A stretch of DNA of 64,000 nt, taken from NCBI RefSeq assembly GCF_900129775.1, contig NZ_FQWV01000004.1:205440-269439 (forward strand), in the 5' to 3' direction. The position numbers and the translations under genes were made by a program. The notes beneath the pieces are model-generated. The model saw nothing but the letters and a program-made list of their open reading frames with translations, was not told the DNA's origin and did no database searches. This stretch comes from Halobaculum gomorrense (GTDB lineage Archaea; Halobacteriota; Halobacteria; Halobacteriales; Haloferacaceae). How positions within the stretch are numbered: position 1 is the first letter of the stretch; each line of letters starts with the position of its first letter. This document shows positions 52,190 through 61,070 of this stretch, one piece after another.

Positions 52190-52645
52190 GTGCCCATCTA
52201 CTCCGTCAAGACCACCGCCAGCCAGGAGCGCACCGTCGCGGACATGATCGCGAGCAAGGAGATGGCCGAGATCCACGCCGTGCTCGCGCCCGATCAGCTC
52301 ACCAGCTACGTGATGGTCGAGGCGGACAGCGACGCGATCATCCGCCGCGTGCTGGAGGAGGTGCCCCACGCCCGCGGGCTCGTCGAGGGCCCCGGCGGCG
52401 AGGCCGGCCAGTCGTCGATGTCCGAGGTCGAGCACTTCCTCTCGCCGACGCCGGACGTGGAGGGGATCGCCGAGGGCGACATCGTCGAGCTGATCGCCGG
52501 CCCGTTCAAAGGCGAGAAGGCACAGGTGCAGCGCATCGACGAGGGGAAAGACCAGGTGACCGTCGAGCTGTACGAGGCGACCGTCCCCATTCCGGTGACG
52601 GTGCGCGGCGACCAGATCCGCGTGCTCGACAGCGACGAGCGCTGA
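52190..52645 (+). CDS. spt5: Transcription elongation factor Spt5 (NusG homologue)
   Basis: A 151-residue elongation factor. The N-terminal NGN domain starts I-Y-S-V-K-T-T-A-S-Q-E (residues 2-90) and binds the RNA polymerase clamp; the C-terminal KOW domain is G-P-F-K-G-E-K-A-Q-V (about 108-150). With Spt4 it keeps polymerase processive and couples it to translation. It starts at a GTG two bases after secE, so the two are co-translated. Both copies of the domain are intact. Confidence 0.95.
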   Translation: MPIYSVKTTASQERTVADMIASKEMAEIHAVLAPDQLTSYVMVEADSDAIIRRVLEEVPHARGLVEGPGGEAGQSSMSEVEHFLSPTPDVEGIAEGDIVELIAGPFKGEKAQVQRIDEGKDQVTVELYEATVPIPVTVRGDQIRVLDSDER

Positions 52646-52730
52646 CCCGCTCGCAGCACCGTCCGATCTCTTATTTTTCGGCCGAAGGGTCACTCCACCG
52701 TCTGCGACACGGGAACCGGCGACGTGGCGC

Positions 52731-53027
52731 TCAGACAGCGCCGTCGACGCGCTCGACGATCCGGTCCAGATCCGCGATGTCCTCGATGTCGGCTTTGATC
52801 CGCTCGCGCTCGCGGACATCGTCGGAGTCGGCGTCGTACGCGCGGACGAACTCGGCGCGGGTGTGCTCGTCGAGGGCGTGACGGATCGCGAAGTACCCGT
52901 CGGGGACGACGGCGCCACACACCTGACACTCGTGTCGCTCGTGTGCGGTCGTCTGGTGGACGATGGCGTCCTCGACCGCGTCGAACGCCGCGTCGCACCC
53001 ATCGAGGCCACAGGCCCACCGGGACAT
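52731..53027 (-). CDS. Small zinc-finger protein (C2H2/C2C2 type)
   Basis: A 98-residue protein with two zinc modules in the first half: C-G-L-D-G-C with H-Q-T-T-A-H, and C-Q-V-C-G with R-H-A-L-D-E-H, about residues 5-60. The second half is acidic and helical. It resembles haloarchaeal small C2H2 proteins, some of which are regulators or act with the ribosome; the role here is unknown. A GCTTAAGC TATA-like element lies about 25-30 bases before the ATG at 53027. Confidence 0.78.
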   Translation of the reverse strand: MSRWACGLDGCDAAFDAVEDAIVHQTTAHERHECQVCGAVVPDGYFAIRHALDEHTRAEFVRAYDADSDDVRERERIKADIEDIADLDRIVERVDGAV

Positions 53028-53152
53028 ACCCGCACGCAGAGGATAGACTCGCTTAAGCGTTCCCGTGGGGCCGCGGTGATTCGCCCGCTGTCTGCCTTTT
53101 CGGCTCCACTCCGAAGCGGAATCCATAACGTCGACGCGGTCGACCTCCGGGT

Positions 53153-53914
53153 GTGAGCGGAGGACCGACGCGGGTCGACCCCCACGTCAAAGTGCTCGAC
53201 GAGCGCGTTGTTGAGCGGGCGCGAGAGTCGGGTATCGACACGCTCGTGTACGCCCCCCACTTCACGCGGCTCCCGGAGATCCGCGAGCGCGCCGAGCGGT
53301 TCTCGACCGACGAGGTCACCGTGGTGCCGGCCCGGGAAGTGTTCACCGGCGACTGGGGGAACCGCCGCCACCTCCTCGCGGTCGGACTGGACGACCCGGT
53401 CCCGGACTTCATCACCTTCGAGGCGGCGCTGGCGGAGTTCGAGCGTCAGGACGCGGCCGTAATCGTCCCGCACCCGGCGTTCATGAACGTGAGTCTCACC
53501 CGCGCCGAGGTGGGCGCCTACCGCGACCGCGTCGACGCCGTGGAGACGTACAACGCCAAGCTGTTCGACCACCAGAACGACCGCGGTCGCCGTATCGCCG
53601 AGGCGTTCGACATCCCCGGCTTCGGCTCGTCGTACGCGCACCTCCGCGGAACCGTTGGCGCAGCGTGGACCGAGTTCGAAGACGATGTTCGGGGGGAAGA
53701 GGCACTTGTGGTGGCGCTACAGGGGGGCGCTGCCCGCTCGGTCGTAAAACGAACCGACCCCGCGACACGCCTGCGCCGACTGGTGGAGTTTACCCACCTC
53801 GGGTACGAGAACTCGTGGGGGAAACTCGATCGCCTGCTCCTCTCGGGGATGGAGGCGACCCACCCTCGACACATCGCCTACGACGGGCGATTCGACGACG
53901 TGACCGTCTACTGA
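53153..53914 (+). CDS. PHP-domain metal-dependent phosphoesterase-like protein
   Basis: A 253-residue PHP-family protein. It begins V-D-P-H-V-K-V-L-D-E-R, where classical PHP proteins have D-x-H-x-H; the second His is Lys here. Later motifs Y-A-P-H-F-T, P-A-R-E-V-F-T-G-D and V-P-H-P-A-F (near residue 105) supply further metal ligands. The change weakens confidence in hydrolytic activity. It may be a phosphatase or a nuclease-like protein. Start is the GTG at 53153, divergent from the zinc-finger gene across 125 bases. Confidence 0.8.
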   Translation: MSGGPTRVDPHVKVLDERVVERARESGIDTLVYAPHFTRLPEIRERAERFSTDEVTVVPAREVFTGDWGNRRHLLAVGLDDPVPDFITFEAALAEFERQDAAVIVPHPAFMNVSLTRAEVGAYRDRVDAVETYNAKLFDHQNDRGRRIAEAFDIPGFGSSYAHLRGTVGAAWTEFEDDVRGEEALVVALQGGAARSVVKRTDPATRLRRLVEFTHLGYENSWGKLDRLLLSGMEATHPRHIAYDGRFDDVTVY

Positions 53915-53952
53915 TCGGCGGCCGCGGCGCCGCGTTTCACACCGAGGCGCGT

Positions 53953-54459
53953 CTACACCGGCAAGCCGGCGAGGACGGCCGCGACCGCCTCGCGCGGCGT
54001 CCCCGTGTTCAAGTCGACGAGGAAGTACTGGACGGCCGCCAGCGCGGCGAGCTCGCCGAGCGTGATGACGACGGTGAGCGCGTCCGCCCGGCTGCTGGAG
54101 GTCGTGACGCCGACCGGGAGTCCGTACTCGGTCTTCGTCACCGGATAAAACAACGCGATGCCGCGCTTGCTGCCGACCACGTCGAGGAGGTAGTGCGTCG
54201 CGACGCCGATCCAGACGAACTGGAGGTTCCCGAAGTAGATCGGGTACGCCACGATAACGCCGAGGACGGGGAGGTTGTGGAGCGTCTTGCGGTGCTTGCC
54301 GAAGGCGGTGTCCACGTCGGGGAACAGGGCACCGAGCACGAGCGGGACGAACAGTTCGGCGATGGTGACAAACGTCTCCATGTCGCCTGACGGACGGAGG
54401 ATGTACGCCAGTCCGATCGCGAGCAGCACCGCGTTCAGCACGTGGCCCTTCTTGTTCAC
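53953..54459 (-). CDS. YdjM/DUF457-type membrane-bound metal-dependent hydrolase
   Basis: A 168-residue protein with about four transmembrane segments. Motifs N-K-K-G-H at the start, L-F-P-D-V-D (about 42-47), H-R-K-T-L-H-N and T-H-Y-L-L-D-V (about 85-91) fit the DUF457/YdjM family of putative membrane-associated metal-dependent hydrolases, whose substrate is unknown. I choose the GTG at 54459, giving V-N-K-K-G-H; the longer start at 54540 would add 27 residues of unlikely sequence. Confidence 0.75.
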   Translation of the reverse strand: MNKKGHVLNAVLLAIGLAYILRPSGDMETFVTIAELFVPLVLGALFPDVDTAFGKHRKTLHNLPVLGVIVAYPIYFGNLQFVWIGVATHYLLDVVGSKRGIALFYPVTKTEYGLPVGVTTSSSRADALTVVITLGELAALAAVQYFLVDLNTGTPREAVAAVLAGLPV

Positions 54460-54564
54460 GACTCCACGTGCCGCCGCGACGACCAAATCGTTTCGGCTCC
54501 TCGATCGGACCTGACCGGCGTCACGCGGTAGGGTCGCCATACCGGCAGGGACTCGCGCCGCCCG

Positions 54565-55083
54565 CTACCGGCGCTCGTCGACCGCGGCAAAGAGATCGGA
54601 AAGTGCTCGCCGCGCGATCTGCGATTTGATCTCGGTCCGCGTCCCGTCCAACTCGTAGCGCTCGACGGTCGCGCCGCTCTCGCCAGCCCCCCACTCGCCG
54701 GCGAACGCGACGCCGATGAAGACCGTTCCGACCGGCTTCTGGTCGCTCCCCCCGTCCGGACCGGCGATGCCGGTTGTGGAGACGCCCCAGTCGACACCGG
54801 CGGTGTCGCGGACGCCCCGGGCCATCGCGCGGGCGACGGATTCGGAGACGGCCCCCTCCTCGTCGAGGAACTCTCGCGGCACCGCGAGCTCCTCCAGCTT
54901 CGCGTCGTAGCTGTAGGTGACGACCGAGCGGTCGAAGTAGTCGCTGGAGCCGGGCACGTCGGTCACAAGCGACCCGATCAGGCCGCCGGTGCACGACTCG
55001 GCGGTCGCGATCGTCTGGTCGGCGTCACGGAGTGCGTCGCCGACGCGCTCCTCGACGGGCGGGTCGGATTCGGACTCGCACAT
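54565..55083 (-). CDS. CinA-type nicotinamide-nucleotide amidohydrolase
   Basis: A 172-residue stand-alone CinA C-terminal domain, the NMN deamidase type. The motif A-E-S-C-T-G-G-L at about 28-35 and the central V-S-T-T-G-I-A-G-P-D-G-G at about 100-111 are typical of the family. It may recycle NMN in NAD metabolism. The start ATG at 55083 follows an acidic N-terminus. The aminotransferase gene is divergent, 75 bases away. Confidence 0.9.
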   Translation of the reverse strand: MCESESDPPVEERVGDALRDADQTIATAESCTGGLIGSLVTDVPGSSDYFDRSVVTYSYDAKLEELAVPREFLDEEGAVSESVARAMARGVRDTAGVDWGVSTTGIAGPDGGSDQKPVGTVFIGVAFAGEWGAGESGATVERYELDGTRTEIKSQIARRALSDLFAAVDERR

Positions 55084-55158
55084 AGGCTCTGATCGCCCGG
55101 CGACGGCTTAAGACCGCGGGAGTGAAGGAGCGACGGCTCGCAGTACCGCTGAGAAGCC

Positions 55159-56259
55159 GTGCACTACGAGCGTCCGCAGTTCTTCCACGTGATGCAGTAT
55201 GCCGCGTCCGCCGACCGGGACGTGGTGGACATGGTGTCGGGCAACCCCGACTGGGAGCCGCCCACCGCGCTTCGCGACGGGCTGCGCGAGTACGCCGACG
55301 CCGACCCGGACGAGTTCCAGTACCCGCCCAGCGAGGGGCTCCGTGACCTCCGCGAGGAGATCGCCGCCCGTCGGAACGTCGACGCCGATCGGATCGTCGT
55401 CACCAACGGGACGGGTGAAGCGAACTACCTCGCGATGGCCGCGGCGATGGACCGCGACGCCGGCTCCGAGGTCCTCTTGACCGACCCCGTCTACCCGTAC
55501 TACCCGGGGAAAGCCGAACTCCTCGGCGGCGACGCGACGCTCGTTCCGACCGAGCGCGACGGCTCTATCCACCCCGAGCGCTTCCGGGAGGCTGCGAGCG
55601 AAGAGACCGGGCTCATCCTCGTGAACACGCCGAACAATCCGACCGGTGCGGTGTACGACCGCGAGACGGTCGCGGAGCTCGAACGCGTCGCCGCGGAGGT
55701 CGACGCGACGCTCGTCGTCGATGAGGTGTACGACCACTTCGATTTCACCGGGGAGTTCGAATCGGCGCTGACGCTTGACAGCGACCGCGTGATCGTGACG
55801 ACCGGCTACTCCAAGTCCATGGCGATCACCGGCTTTCGCGTCGGCTACGCGGTGCTCCCCGAGCGGCTCGTCGACGCCGCGAAGACCCGGCACATGCTCG
55901 TCAACGTCGCCACCTCGCGCCCGCCGCAGGCCGCCGTGTTGCGGGCGCTCCGGGAGACGGACGCCGACTACTACGCCGACGTGCGCGCGATGCTGCGCGA
56001 GCGCGTGACGATGTTCACCGACGCCCTCGACGCCGCGGGCGCCGAGTACACGACGCCGGAGGGTGCGTTCTACGTCCTCGCGCGCTTCGAGGACTTCCCC
56101 GGAACCATGGAAAACGCCAAGCGACTGATTGACGAGGCCGGCGTCGCCGGGATGCCGGGCGAGACCTTCGGCTCGGCGCGCGGCGAGTGGCTCCGGTTCG
56201 CGCTCGTGACCCCGCGCGTCGAGGAGGCGGCCGCACGGCTGGCCGACTACTTCGCGTAG
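55159..56259 (+). CDS. PLP-dependent aminotransferase, class I/II
   Basis: A 366-residue fold-type I aminotransferase. The PLP lysine is in Y-S-K-S-M-A-I-T-G-F-R-V-G-Y (about 215), and N-T-P-N-N-P-T-G-A near 158 is typical of class I. The substrate is not known from sequence; aspartate- and aromatic-type enzymes are both possible. The GTG at 55159 is chosen as start. It ends before a 224-base gap ahead of the ArsA gene. Confidence 0.88.
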   Translation: MHYERPQFFHVMQYAASADRDVVDMVSGNPDWEPPTALRDGLREYADADPDEFQYPPSEGLRDLREEIAARRNVDADRIVVTNGTGEANYLAMAAAMDRDAGSEVLLTDPVYPYYPGKAELLGGDATLVPTERDGSIHPERFREAASEETGLILVNTPNNPTGAVYDRETVAELERVAAEVDATLVVDEVYDHFDFTGEFESALTLDSDRVIVTTGYSKSMAITGFRVGYAVLPERLVDAAKTRHMLVNVATSRPPQAAVLRALRETDADYYADVRAMLRERVTMFTDALDAAGAEYTTPEGAFYVLARFEDFPGTMENAKRLIDEAGVAGMPGETFGSARGEWLRFALVTPRVEEAAARLADYFA

Positions 56260-56393
56260 CCGACGACGGGACCGGTCTGATCGCTCGCTCTCGTTGCTCG
56301 GCCCCGGGCGCTCCGACGGCACGCGAGGGGCGACGCGGACTGCGGGTCGGCGGCGCCGACCCCGTGCGTCCGGGACGGGGTGGTACCGGTATC

Positions 56394-56419
56394 GTATTTT
56401 AACCGTCGGACGGTCCGAC
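56394..56419 (+). promoter_or_regulatory. ArsA-gene promoter with 15-base palindrome
   Basis: GTATTTTAAC at 56394-56402 is a clear TATA box. Immediately downstream is GTCGGAC-G-GTCCGAC at 56405-56419, a perfect 7+1+7 palindrome placed between the TATA box and the expected start site. A second inverted repeat, GGTCGC-CCC-GCGACC (56432-56446), lies in the leader. The ATG is at 56484. This layout fits a repressor operator. Confidence 0.6.
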
Positions 56420-56483
56420 TGCCGCGCGCTCGGTCGCCCCGCGACCAACGGATAGACAAGTTCTCGCCCCCTCGCTCCCGGCA

Positions 56484-57710
56484 ATGAGCGACATCGACGT
56501 GGAGCCGGTCGATGAGATCGACGACCCCGACGAGCACGCGGACGCCGGCGGGGCCGACAGTGGCAGCGGCGACGGCGCCGCACCGTCGTCGCGAATGGGC
56601 GCCGAGATCGACGTGCGCGGTGCCGCCGGTCTCGACGCCCCCGACGCGCCCGAGTACGTCCTCTACGGCGGGAAAGGCGGCGTCGGCAAAACGACGTGCG
56701 CGGCCGCGACGGCCCTGGCGAGCGCGCACGACGGCGTCGCGACGCTGGTCGTGTCGACCGACCCGGCGCACTCGCTGTCCGACACGCTCGACACCGACAT
56801 TCCCGCGCACCCCTCGCGCATCCGCGAGGACGTTCCGCTGTACGCCGCGGAGATCGACCCCGACGCGGCGATGGAGGAGGGGATGTTCGGCGCGGGGATG
56901 ACGACCGGCGGGGGCGGCGCCGACGGAGCGGCCGGCGGCGACGAGTCAGCGGGCGGCCCGGCCGGTTCGACCGGCGGCGAGAGCCCCCTCGGCGGCCTCG
57001 GCGGGATGGGCGAGGCGATGACCGACTCGCCGATGGGGGAGATGTTCGGCGGGACGATGCCCGGCGCCGACGAGGCCGCGGCGATGCGCCAACTGCTGGA
57101 GCACCTCGACGACCCGCGCTTCGACCGCGTCGTCGTCGACACCGCGCCGACCGGACACACCCTCCGCCTGCTCCAACTGCCCGAGACGCTCGATTCGATG
57201 GTCGGCCGGATCATGAAGATCAAGCAGCAGTTCTCCGGGATGATGGACGGAATGAAGGGGATGTTCGGGATGGGCGACAACACCGCCGCCGAGCCAGACC
57301 TCGACGAGCTGAAAGAGCGCATCACCCGACTGCGCGAGACGCTGCAGGACCCCTCGAAGACGGACTTCCGGGTCGTGATGGTGCCGGAGGAGATGAGCGT
57401 CGTCGAGTCCGAGCGCCTCGTCTCTCGGCTCGACGAGTTCTCCATCCCGGTGAACACGCTGGTCGTGAACCGCGTGACGGAGGACCCCCGCGAGGTCGCG
57501 GCGTTCGGCGACGACGTCGACCCCTCGTGGATCGTCACGCCGAACCTGGAGGACTGTGAGTTCTGCCAGCGCCGGTGGGAGGTCCAACAGAACAGCCTCT
57601 CGAAGGCGACCGACCTCTACCGGGGCCGCGACGTGAAACGCGTCCCCCTGCTCGCCGACGAGGTGCGCGGCGAGGACGCCCTCCGCGTCGTCGCTGCCTG
57701 CCTCGCCTGA
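56484..57710 (+). CDS. ArsA/Get3-family P-loop ATPase
   Basis: A 408-residue ATPase of the ArsA/Get3 family. An acidic N-terminus (1-55) precedes the Walker A G-G-K-G-G-V-G-K-T-T (62-71), then S-T-D-P-A-H-S (about 90-96), V-V-D-T-A-P-T-G-H-T near 223, and a C-terminal C-E-F-C motif. The internal Gly/Met/Ala-rich insertion (about 135-195) resembles the methionine-rich TRC40 insert. It probably inserts tail-anchored or delivers membrane proteins, or handles oxyanions; no arsenite pump is near. A palindrome sits in its promoter. Confidence 0.88.
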   Translation: MSDIDVEPVDEIDDPDEHADAGGADSGSGDGAAPSSRMGAEIDVRGAAGLDAPDAPEYVLYGGKGGVGKTTCAAATALASAHDGVATLVVSTDPAHSLSDTLDTDIPAHPSRIREDVPLYAAEIDPDAAMEEGMFGAGMTTGGGGADGAAGGDESAGGPAGSTGGESPLGGLGGMGEAMTDSPMGEMFGGTMPGADEAAAMRQLLEHLDDPRFDRVVVDTAPTGHTLRLLQLPETLDSMVGRIMKIKQQFSGMMDGMKGMFGMGDNTAAEPDLDELKERITRLRETLQDPSKTDFRVVMVPEEMSVVESERLVSRLDEFSIPVNTLVVNRVTEDPREVAAFGDDVDPSWIVTPNLEDCEFCQRRWEVQQNSLSKATDLYRGRDVKRVPLLADEVRGEDALRVVAACLA

Positions 57711-57719
57711 GCGGGACGG

Positions 57720-58019
57720 TTACGTCGGGTCATCGTCGCCGGCGAGTTCCCGAGCGATCTCCAGCGCCGCGGCGACGTGCTCGTCGGCCGCCTCGTCCTC
57801 GGTGTCGCCGGCCTCGCGGAGCAGGCGGACGACGTGGCCCGCGCGCTCGCGAACGGTCTCCGGCTCGGCGGGTCGATCCGCGAGGTCGCGTGCGACGGCC
57901 TCCGCCTCTCCGAGGCGTGCGCTCGCGGCGCGGGCGATCGGCCGCTCGGCGGTCGCAGCGAGGTGCTCGTAGAGCGCGTTGAGCCGGTCGTCGATCCCCC
58001 CGTCGTCGTCGTCCGTCAC
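57720..58019 (-). CDS. Conserved small acidic protein
   Basis: A 99-residue acidic, helical protein (M-T-D-D-D-D-G-G at the start, A-T-A-E-R-P-I-A-R-A in the middle, A-A-L-E-I-A-R-E-L near the end). Its start lies four bases after the stop of the SDR gene, so the two are one transcript. I recognise it only as conserved in haloarchaea; there are no motifs. Confidence 0.7.
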   Translation of the reverse strand: MTDDDDGGIDDRLNALYEHLAATAERPIARAASARLGEAEAVARDLADRPAEPETVRERAGHVVRLLREAGDTEDEAADEHVAAALEIARELAGDDDPT

Positions 58020-58023
58020 GGGC

Positions 58024-58848
58024 TCACGACAGCTTCGAGGCGAACGACCACAGCGAGTCCGCGATCCGCGTCGGGACGAGCCGGCCGACCTCCGCGACCG
58101 TCGCGAGCGGGCCGACCGGGTAGCGAGCGGGCGGCTTCGTCGAGCTCGCGGCGTCGACGATATCCTCGGCGACGCGCTCCGGTTCGACGGCCGCGAACCC
58201 GCCGCCGCCGATGGCGTCGTAGTCCTCGAACAGCTCGTAGAACGACTCGTAGGCGCCCGACCGCTCGATTCCTTCGATCTCCGACTCGACGCGGTCCTCG
58301 AAGGAGGTCTCGACGGGACCGGGCTCGATCAGCGAGACGGTGATGCCGTACTCGCGGACCTCGTTGCGGAGGGCGTCGCTCATCGCCTCCAGCGCGTACT
58401 TCGAGCCGCAGTAGACGCCGCCGCCCGGGAAGGAGACTCGCCCGGCCGCCGAGGAGACGTTCACGATGGCGCCGTCCTCGCGGCGCCGCATCGCGGGCAG
58501 CACCTCGCGGATCAGCCGGTGAGGGCCGTACACGTTCACCTCGAACTGGTCGCGGACGGCGTCGGTCGGCACGTCCTCGACGGGACCCATCTGACCGTAG
58601 CCGGCGTTGTTGACGAGCGCGTCGATGCGCCCTTCCTCGTCGAGCATCCGGTCGACGACGCGCTCGATGTCCTCGGCGTCGGTCACGTCGAGCGTCGCGA
58701 TCCGGCAGTCGTCGTGGTCGCCGAGCGTCTGGATGTCGGCCGGGTTGCGCGCCGTCGCGTACACCGTCCACTCCTCCTCGAGGAAGGCCTTCGCGCTCGC
58801 CCGTCCGATGCCGGACGAGCACCCCGTGATGAGCACGGTCCTGGTCAT
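58024..58848 (-). CDS. Classical short-chain dehydrogenase/reductase
   Basis: A 274-residue SDR with an intact active site. The nucleotide-binding loop is T-G-C-S-S-G-I-G near residues 8-15, N-N-A-G at about 85-88, and the catalytic tetrad has Ser in N-V-S-S-A-A, Tyr and Lys in V-Y-C-G-S-K (near 148-153). It resembles the 17-beta-HSD-like group and probably oxidises or reduces a carbonyl with NAD(P). I use the ATG at 58848. The small acidic gene follows it. The substrate is unknown. Confidence 0.9.
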   Translation of the reverse strand: MTRTVLITGCSSGIGRASAKAFLEEEWTVYATARNPADIQTLGDHDDCRIATLDVTDAEDIERVVDRMLDEEGRIDALVNNAGYGQMGPVEDVPTDAVRDQFEVNVYGPHRLIREVLPAMRRREDGAIVNVSSAAGRVSFPGGGVYCGSKYALEAMSDALRNEVREYGITVSLIEPGPVETSFEDRVESEIEGIERSGAYESFYELFEDYDAIGGGGFAAVEPERVAEDIVDAASSTKPPARYPVGPLATVAEVGRLVPTRIADSLWSFASKLS

Positions 58849-58931
58849 GTCACCGGTCTCGGGGGCCCCGAAGTTAACTCCCGCCGTCTCGTCGGCGCGG
58901 GACTCCGTCGCCCTCACCCGTCTCCGCGTCC

Positions 58932-59723
58932 TCAGCCGTCTCGGTCGTCGGCGACCTCGGCTTTCGCCTCGTCGGCGTACGCGTCCGCGAGCCTGGTCGG
59001 CTCGGGCAGCTTGTAGCCGTCGCACAGCGCCGCGACGAGGTCGACCGTCGTCTCGCTGCTCACCCGGTGACCGGGGCTCACGTACAGCGGATTGATCACC
59101 GGCGAGGAGTCGTACTGCCGTGACTGGTAGGCGTACCCGATCGCCGTCCCCGCCGGCGCGTCGACCGAGCCGTCAGCGACGATCGGCGTCCGCCAGCCGG
59201 CGGGCCTGCCGTCGACGCTCGCCTCGGGCGTTCCACACAGCAGCGACTTCGCGACGCCGACGGCGGGCGCGTCGAACAGCACGCCGACGTGGACGGCGAT
59301 TCCGGCCTGCTGGTAGTGGATCCGGCCACTCCCGTCGAGGACGTACAGGTCCGGCTCTGACTCCAGCGTCGCCAGCGCGTCGACGATCGGACCGCCCTCC
59401 CGGAAGGCGAGCAGGCCGGGGATGTACGGGATCGACAGGTCCGTCAGCGCGTACGTGCGTTCGATCACCTCGTCGCCGCGGCGCACGACGACCGCCGACA
59501 CCACGCGGTCATCGAGGAACGCCTGATCGACGCCGGCGACGAGTGGCGGGTCGCCAGACGGGTCCGGGTCGCGCGGATCCGGATCGATGCCGACGCTCCC
59601 GGGATCGAACGGGAGATCGTCCGCGAACCGGGCCGCGTCTGCGATGTCGCGCTGGAGCGCCTCCATCGCGTCGCGGTCGAGCGCGGGGTCCGGGAGATAC
59701 GCGGGACGGACGGGATCGACCAT
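58932..59723 (-). CDS. nfi: Endonuclease V
   Basis: A 263-residue deoxyinosine-specific endonuclease that nicks DNA at inosine. Catalytic motif residues are present: the Asp in V-D-Q-A-F (D66), Y-I-P-G-L-L-A-F-R-E (E109), and the Asp in D-G-S-G-R-I-H (D130), followed by G-I-A-V-H-V-G-V. Length and order fit the family. It lies between the SDR and the rhomboid gene on the same strand, with the rhomboid ending seven bases upstream, so it may be co-transcribed with it. Confidence 0.93.
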   Translation of the reverse strand: MVDPVRPAYLPDPALDRDAMEALQRDIADAARFADDLPFDPGSVGIDPDPRDPDPSGDPPLVAGVDQAFLDDRVVSAVVVRRGDEVIERTYALTDLSIPYIPGLLAFREGGPIVDALATLESEPDLYVLDGSGRIHYQQAGIAVHVGVLFDAPAVGVAKSLLCGTPEASVDGRPAGWRTPIVADGSVDAPAGTAIGYAYQSRQYDSSPVINPLYVSPGHRVSSETTVDLVAALCDGYKLPEPTRLADAYADEAKAEVADDRDG

Positions 59724-59729
59724 CGTCAG

Positions 59730-60653
59730 TCAGAACGGTCCGCGACCGCCGCCGCCGAGTCCGCCCCCGCCGCTGCCGATCTGGTTGGGCACGTTCCGAC
59801 GGCCGTCGGCGACGGTCGCGTACAGGACGCCGAGGACGAGTCCCGAGAGGTGGGCGGCGTGGGCGATACCGCCGAGTGAGCCCGCCGAGAACACGCCGAA
59901 CACCGACAGCGCGGCGTAGAGGAGCGTGATCGTTCGGATCTTCAGCGGGATCGGCGGGATGAGCAGCATCACCTTGAGGTTCGGGTTCACGACCGAGAGG
60001 AAGCCCATCACCGCCATGATCGCACCCGAGGCCCCGTAGACGCCGCTCGTGAGCGGGCTGCCGAGCAGCAGGCCAGTCCCGATCTGTGCGAGCCCCGCGA
60101 CCGCGCCGGTCACGAGGAACATCCCGGCGAACCGCTTCGAGCCGAGGTAGCGCTCGACCAGCGGCCCGAAGAAGTACAGCGCGATCGAGTTACCGGCGAT
60201 GTGGAAGAAGGCGTTCGGGGAGTGCGCGAACACCGAGGTGACCACCGTCCAGACGTTGCCCCGGATGAGGTTCGCGCCGCTGAGGACGAACAACTCGGTG
60301 AAGGTCCCGCCACCGAGCGTGAAGATGACGGCGAACTCGGCGGCGAAGGTGATCCACATCAACGCGAGGAACACGTACGTCATGTTTCCCCGGAACGCGC
60401 CCGCGATCCCGCCGGTCCCCGCCTCGCGGTCGATCCGCGACTTCACACGGGCACCGACGCCCCCGTCGGACCCGCTCTCCTCGACGCCGTCATCGAAGCT
60501 AGAATCGAACACTCCGCCCGGATCGTTCCACTCGCCCAGCCCCGGACAGTCGTGGTTCTCTGGGAGGCGGTGTTCCGCACAGAAGGTCTGTCCGCAGCGT
60601 CTGCACTGGTACGGGAGATTCTCGTACTCGCCGCACTCCGCGCACTTCGCCAT
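59730..60653 (-). CDS. Rhomboid family intramembrane protease with AN1-type zinc finger
   Basis: A 307-residue protein. Residues 1-40 form an AN1-like zinc finger with C-x-x-C, C-R-R-C and C-x-E-H ligands. After a linker the rhomboid core has about six helices with the oxyanion pair H151/N155, catalytic S209 in G-A-S-G, and H268 in H-A-A-H-L-S-G. It cuts transmembrane substrates; an AN1 module may recruit ubiquitin-like or protein substrates. The combination is known in haloarchaea. The end has a Gly-rich tail. Confidence 0.94.
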   Translation of the reverse strand: MAKCAECGEYENLPYQCRRCGQTFCAEHRLPENHDCPGLGEWNDPGGVFDSSFDDGVEESGSDGGVGARVKSRIDREAGTGGIAGAFRGNMTYVFLALMWITFAAEFAVIFTLGGGTFTELFVLSGANLIRGNVWTVVTSVFAHSPNAFFHIAGNSIALYFFGPLVERYLGSKRFAGMFLVTGAVAGLAQIGTGLLLGSPLTSGVYGASGAIMAVMGFLSVVNPNLKVMLLIPPIPLKIRTITLLYAALSVFGVFSAGSLGGIAHAAHLSGLVLGVLYATVADGRRNVPNQIGSGGGGLGGGGRGPF

Positions 60654-60764
60654 TACCCGCCTTAGCCGCGGGCGGGGTATATGTCTGCCCCCTCCGGGAT
60701 CCGAACGCGCACCCGCGCGGTGACTCGCTTGTCGAACGCCGGCACGTCGGGAGGGTCGAGGTGG

Positions 60765-60953
60765 TCACGCGTCGTCGCCAGCGCGGTCGTCGCCGGGGTC
60801 GTCGCCGGGGCCGACGCCGGCCTCGTTGGCCTCGTCGGCGTCGACCGCGTCTCGGTCGGCGGTCGGATCGTCGCCGCGGGCGGCGTTCGTCGGGACGACG
60901 GTCACGTGGTCGATGCCGACGGCGGGCTGTTTCGCGGCCATGTTCGGGTACAT
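60765..60953 (-). CDS. Possible small acidic protein
   Basis: A reading frame of 62 residues starts at 60953 (M-Y-P-N-M-A-A-K-Q-P-A-V-G-I-D-H-V-T-V-V-P-T-N) and becomes Asp/Ala/Gly-rich. The beginning resembles the first strand of VOC-family proteins, but the rest does not. An A/T-rich element (ATTATG, with the palindrome GCATA-ATG-TATGC at 60987-60999 in plus-strand order) lies 30-45 bases upstream. I cannot recognise a family; the gene may be real or may be only a remnant. Confidence 0.4.
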   Translation of the reverse strand: MYPNMAAKQPAVGIDHVTVVPTNAARGDDPTADRDAVDADEANEAGVGPGDDPGDDRAGDDA

Positions 60954-61070
60954 CTTGCCGGTCGCACCACAAAAGATTACTCATGAGCATAATGTATGCA
61001 CGGGAGCGGAGCCATGCTCACGGCTAATCCCAACGGATCGAGAACACCGAAAACGGCAGGATTCGGAGCG

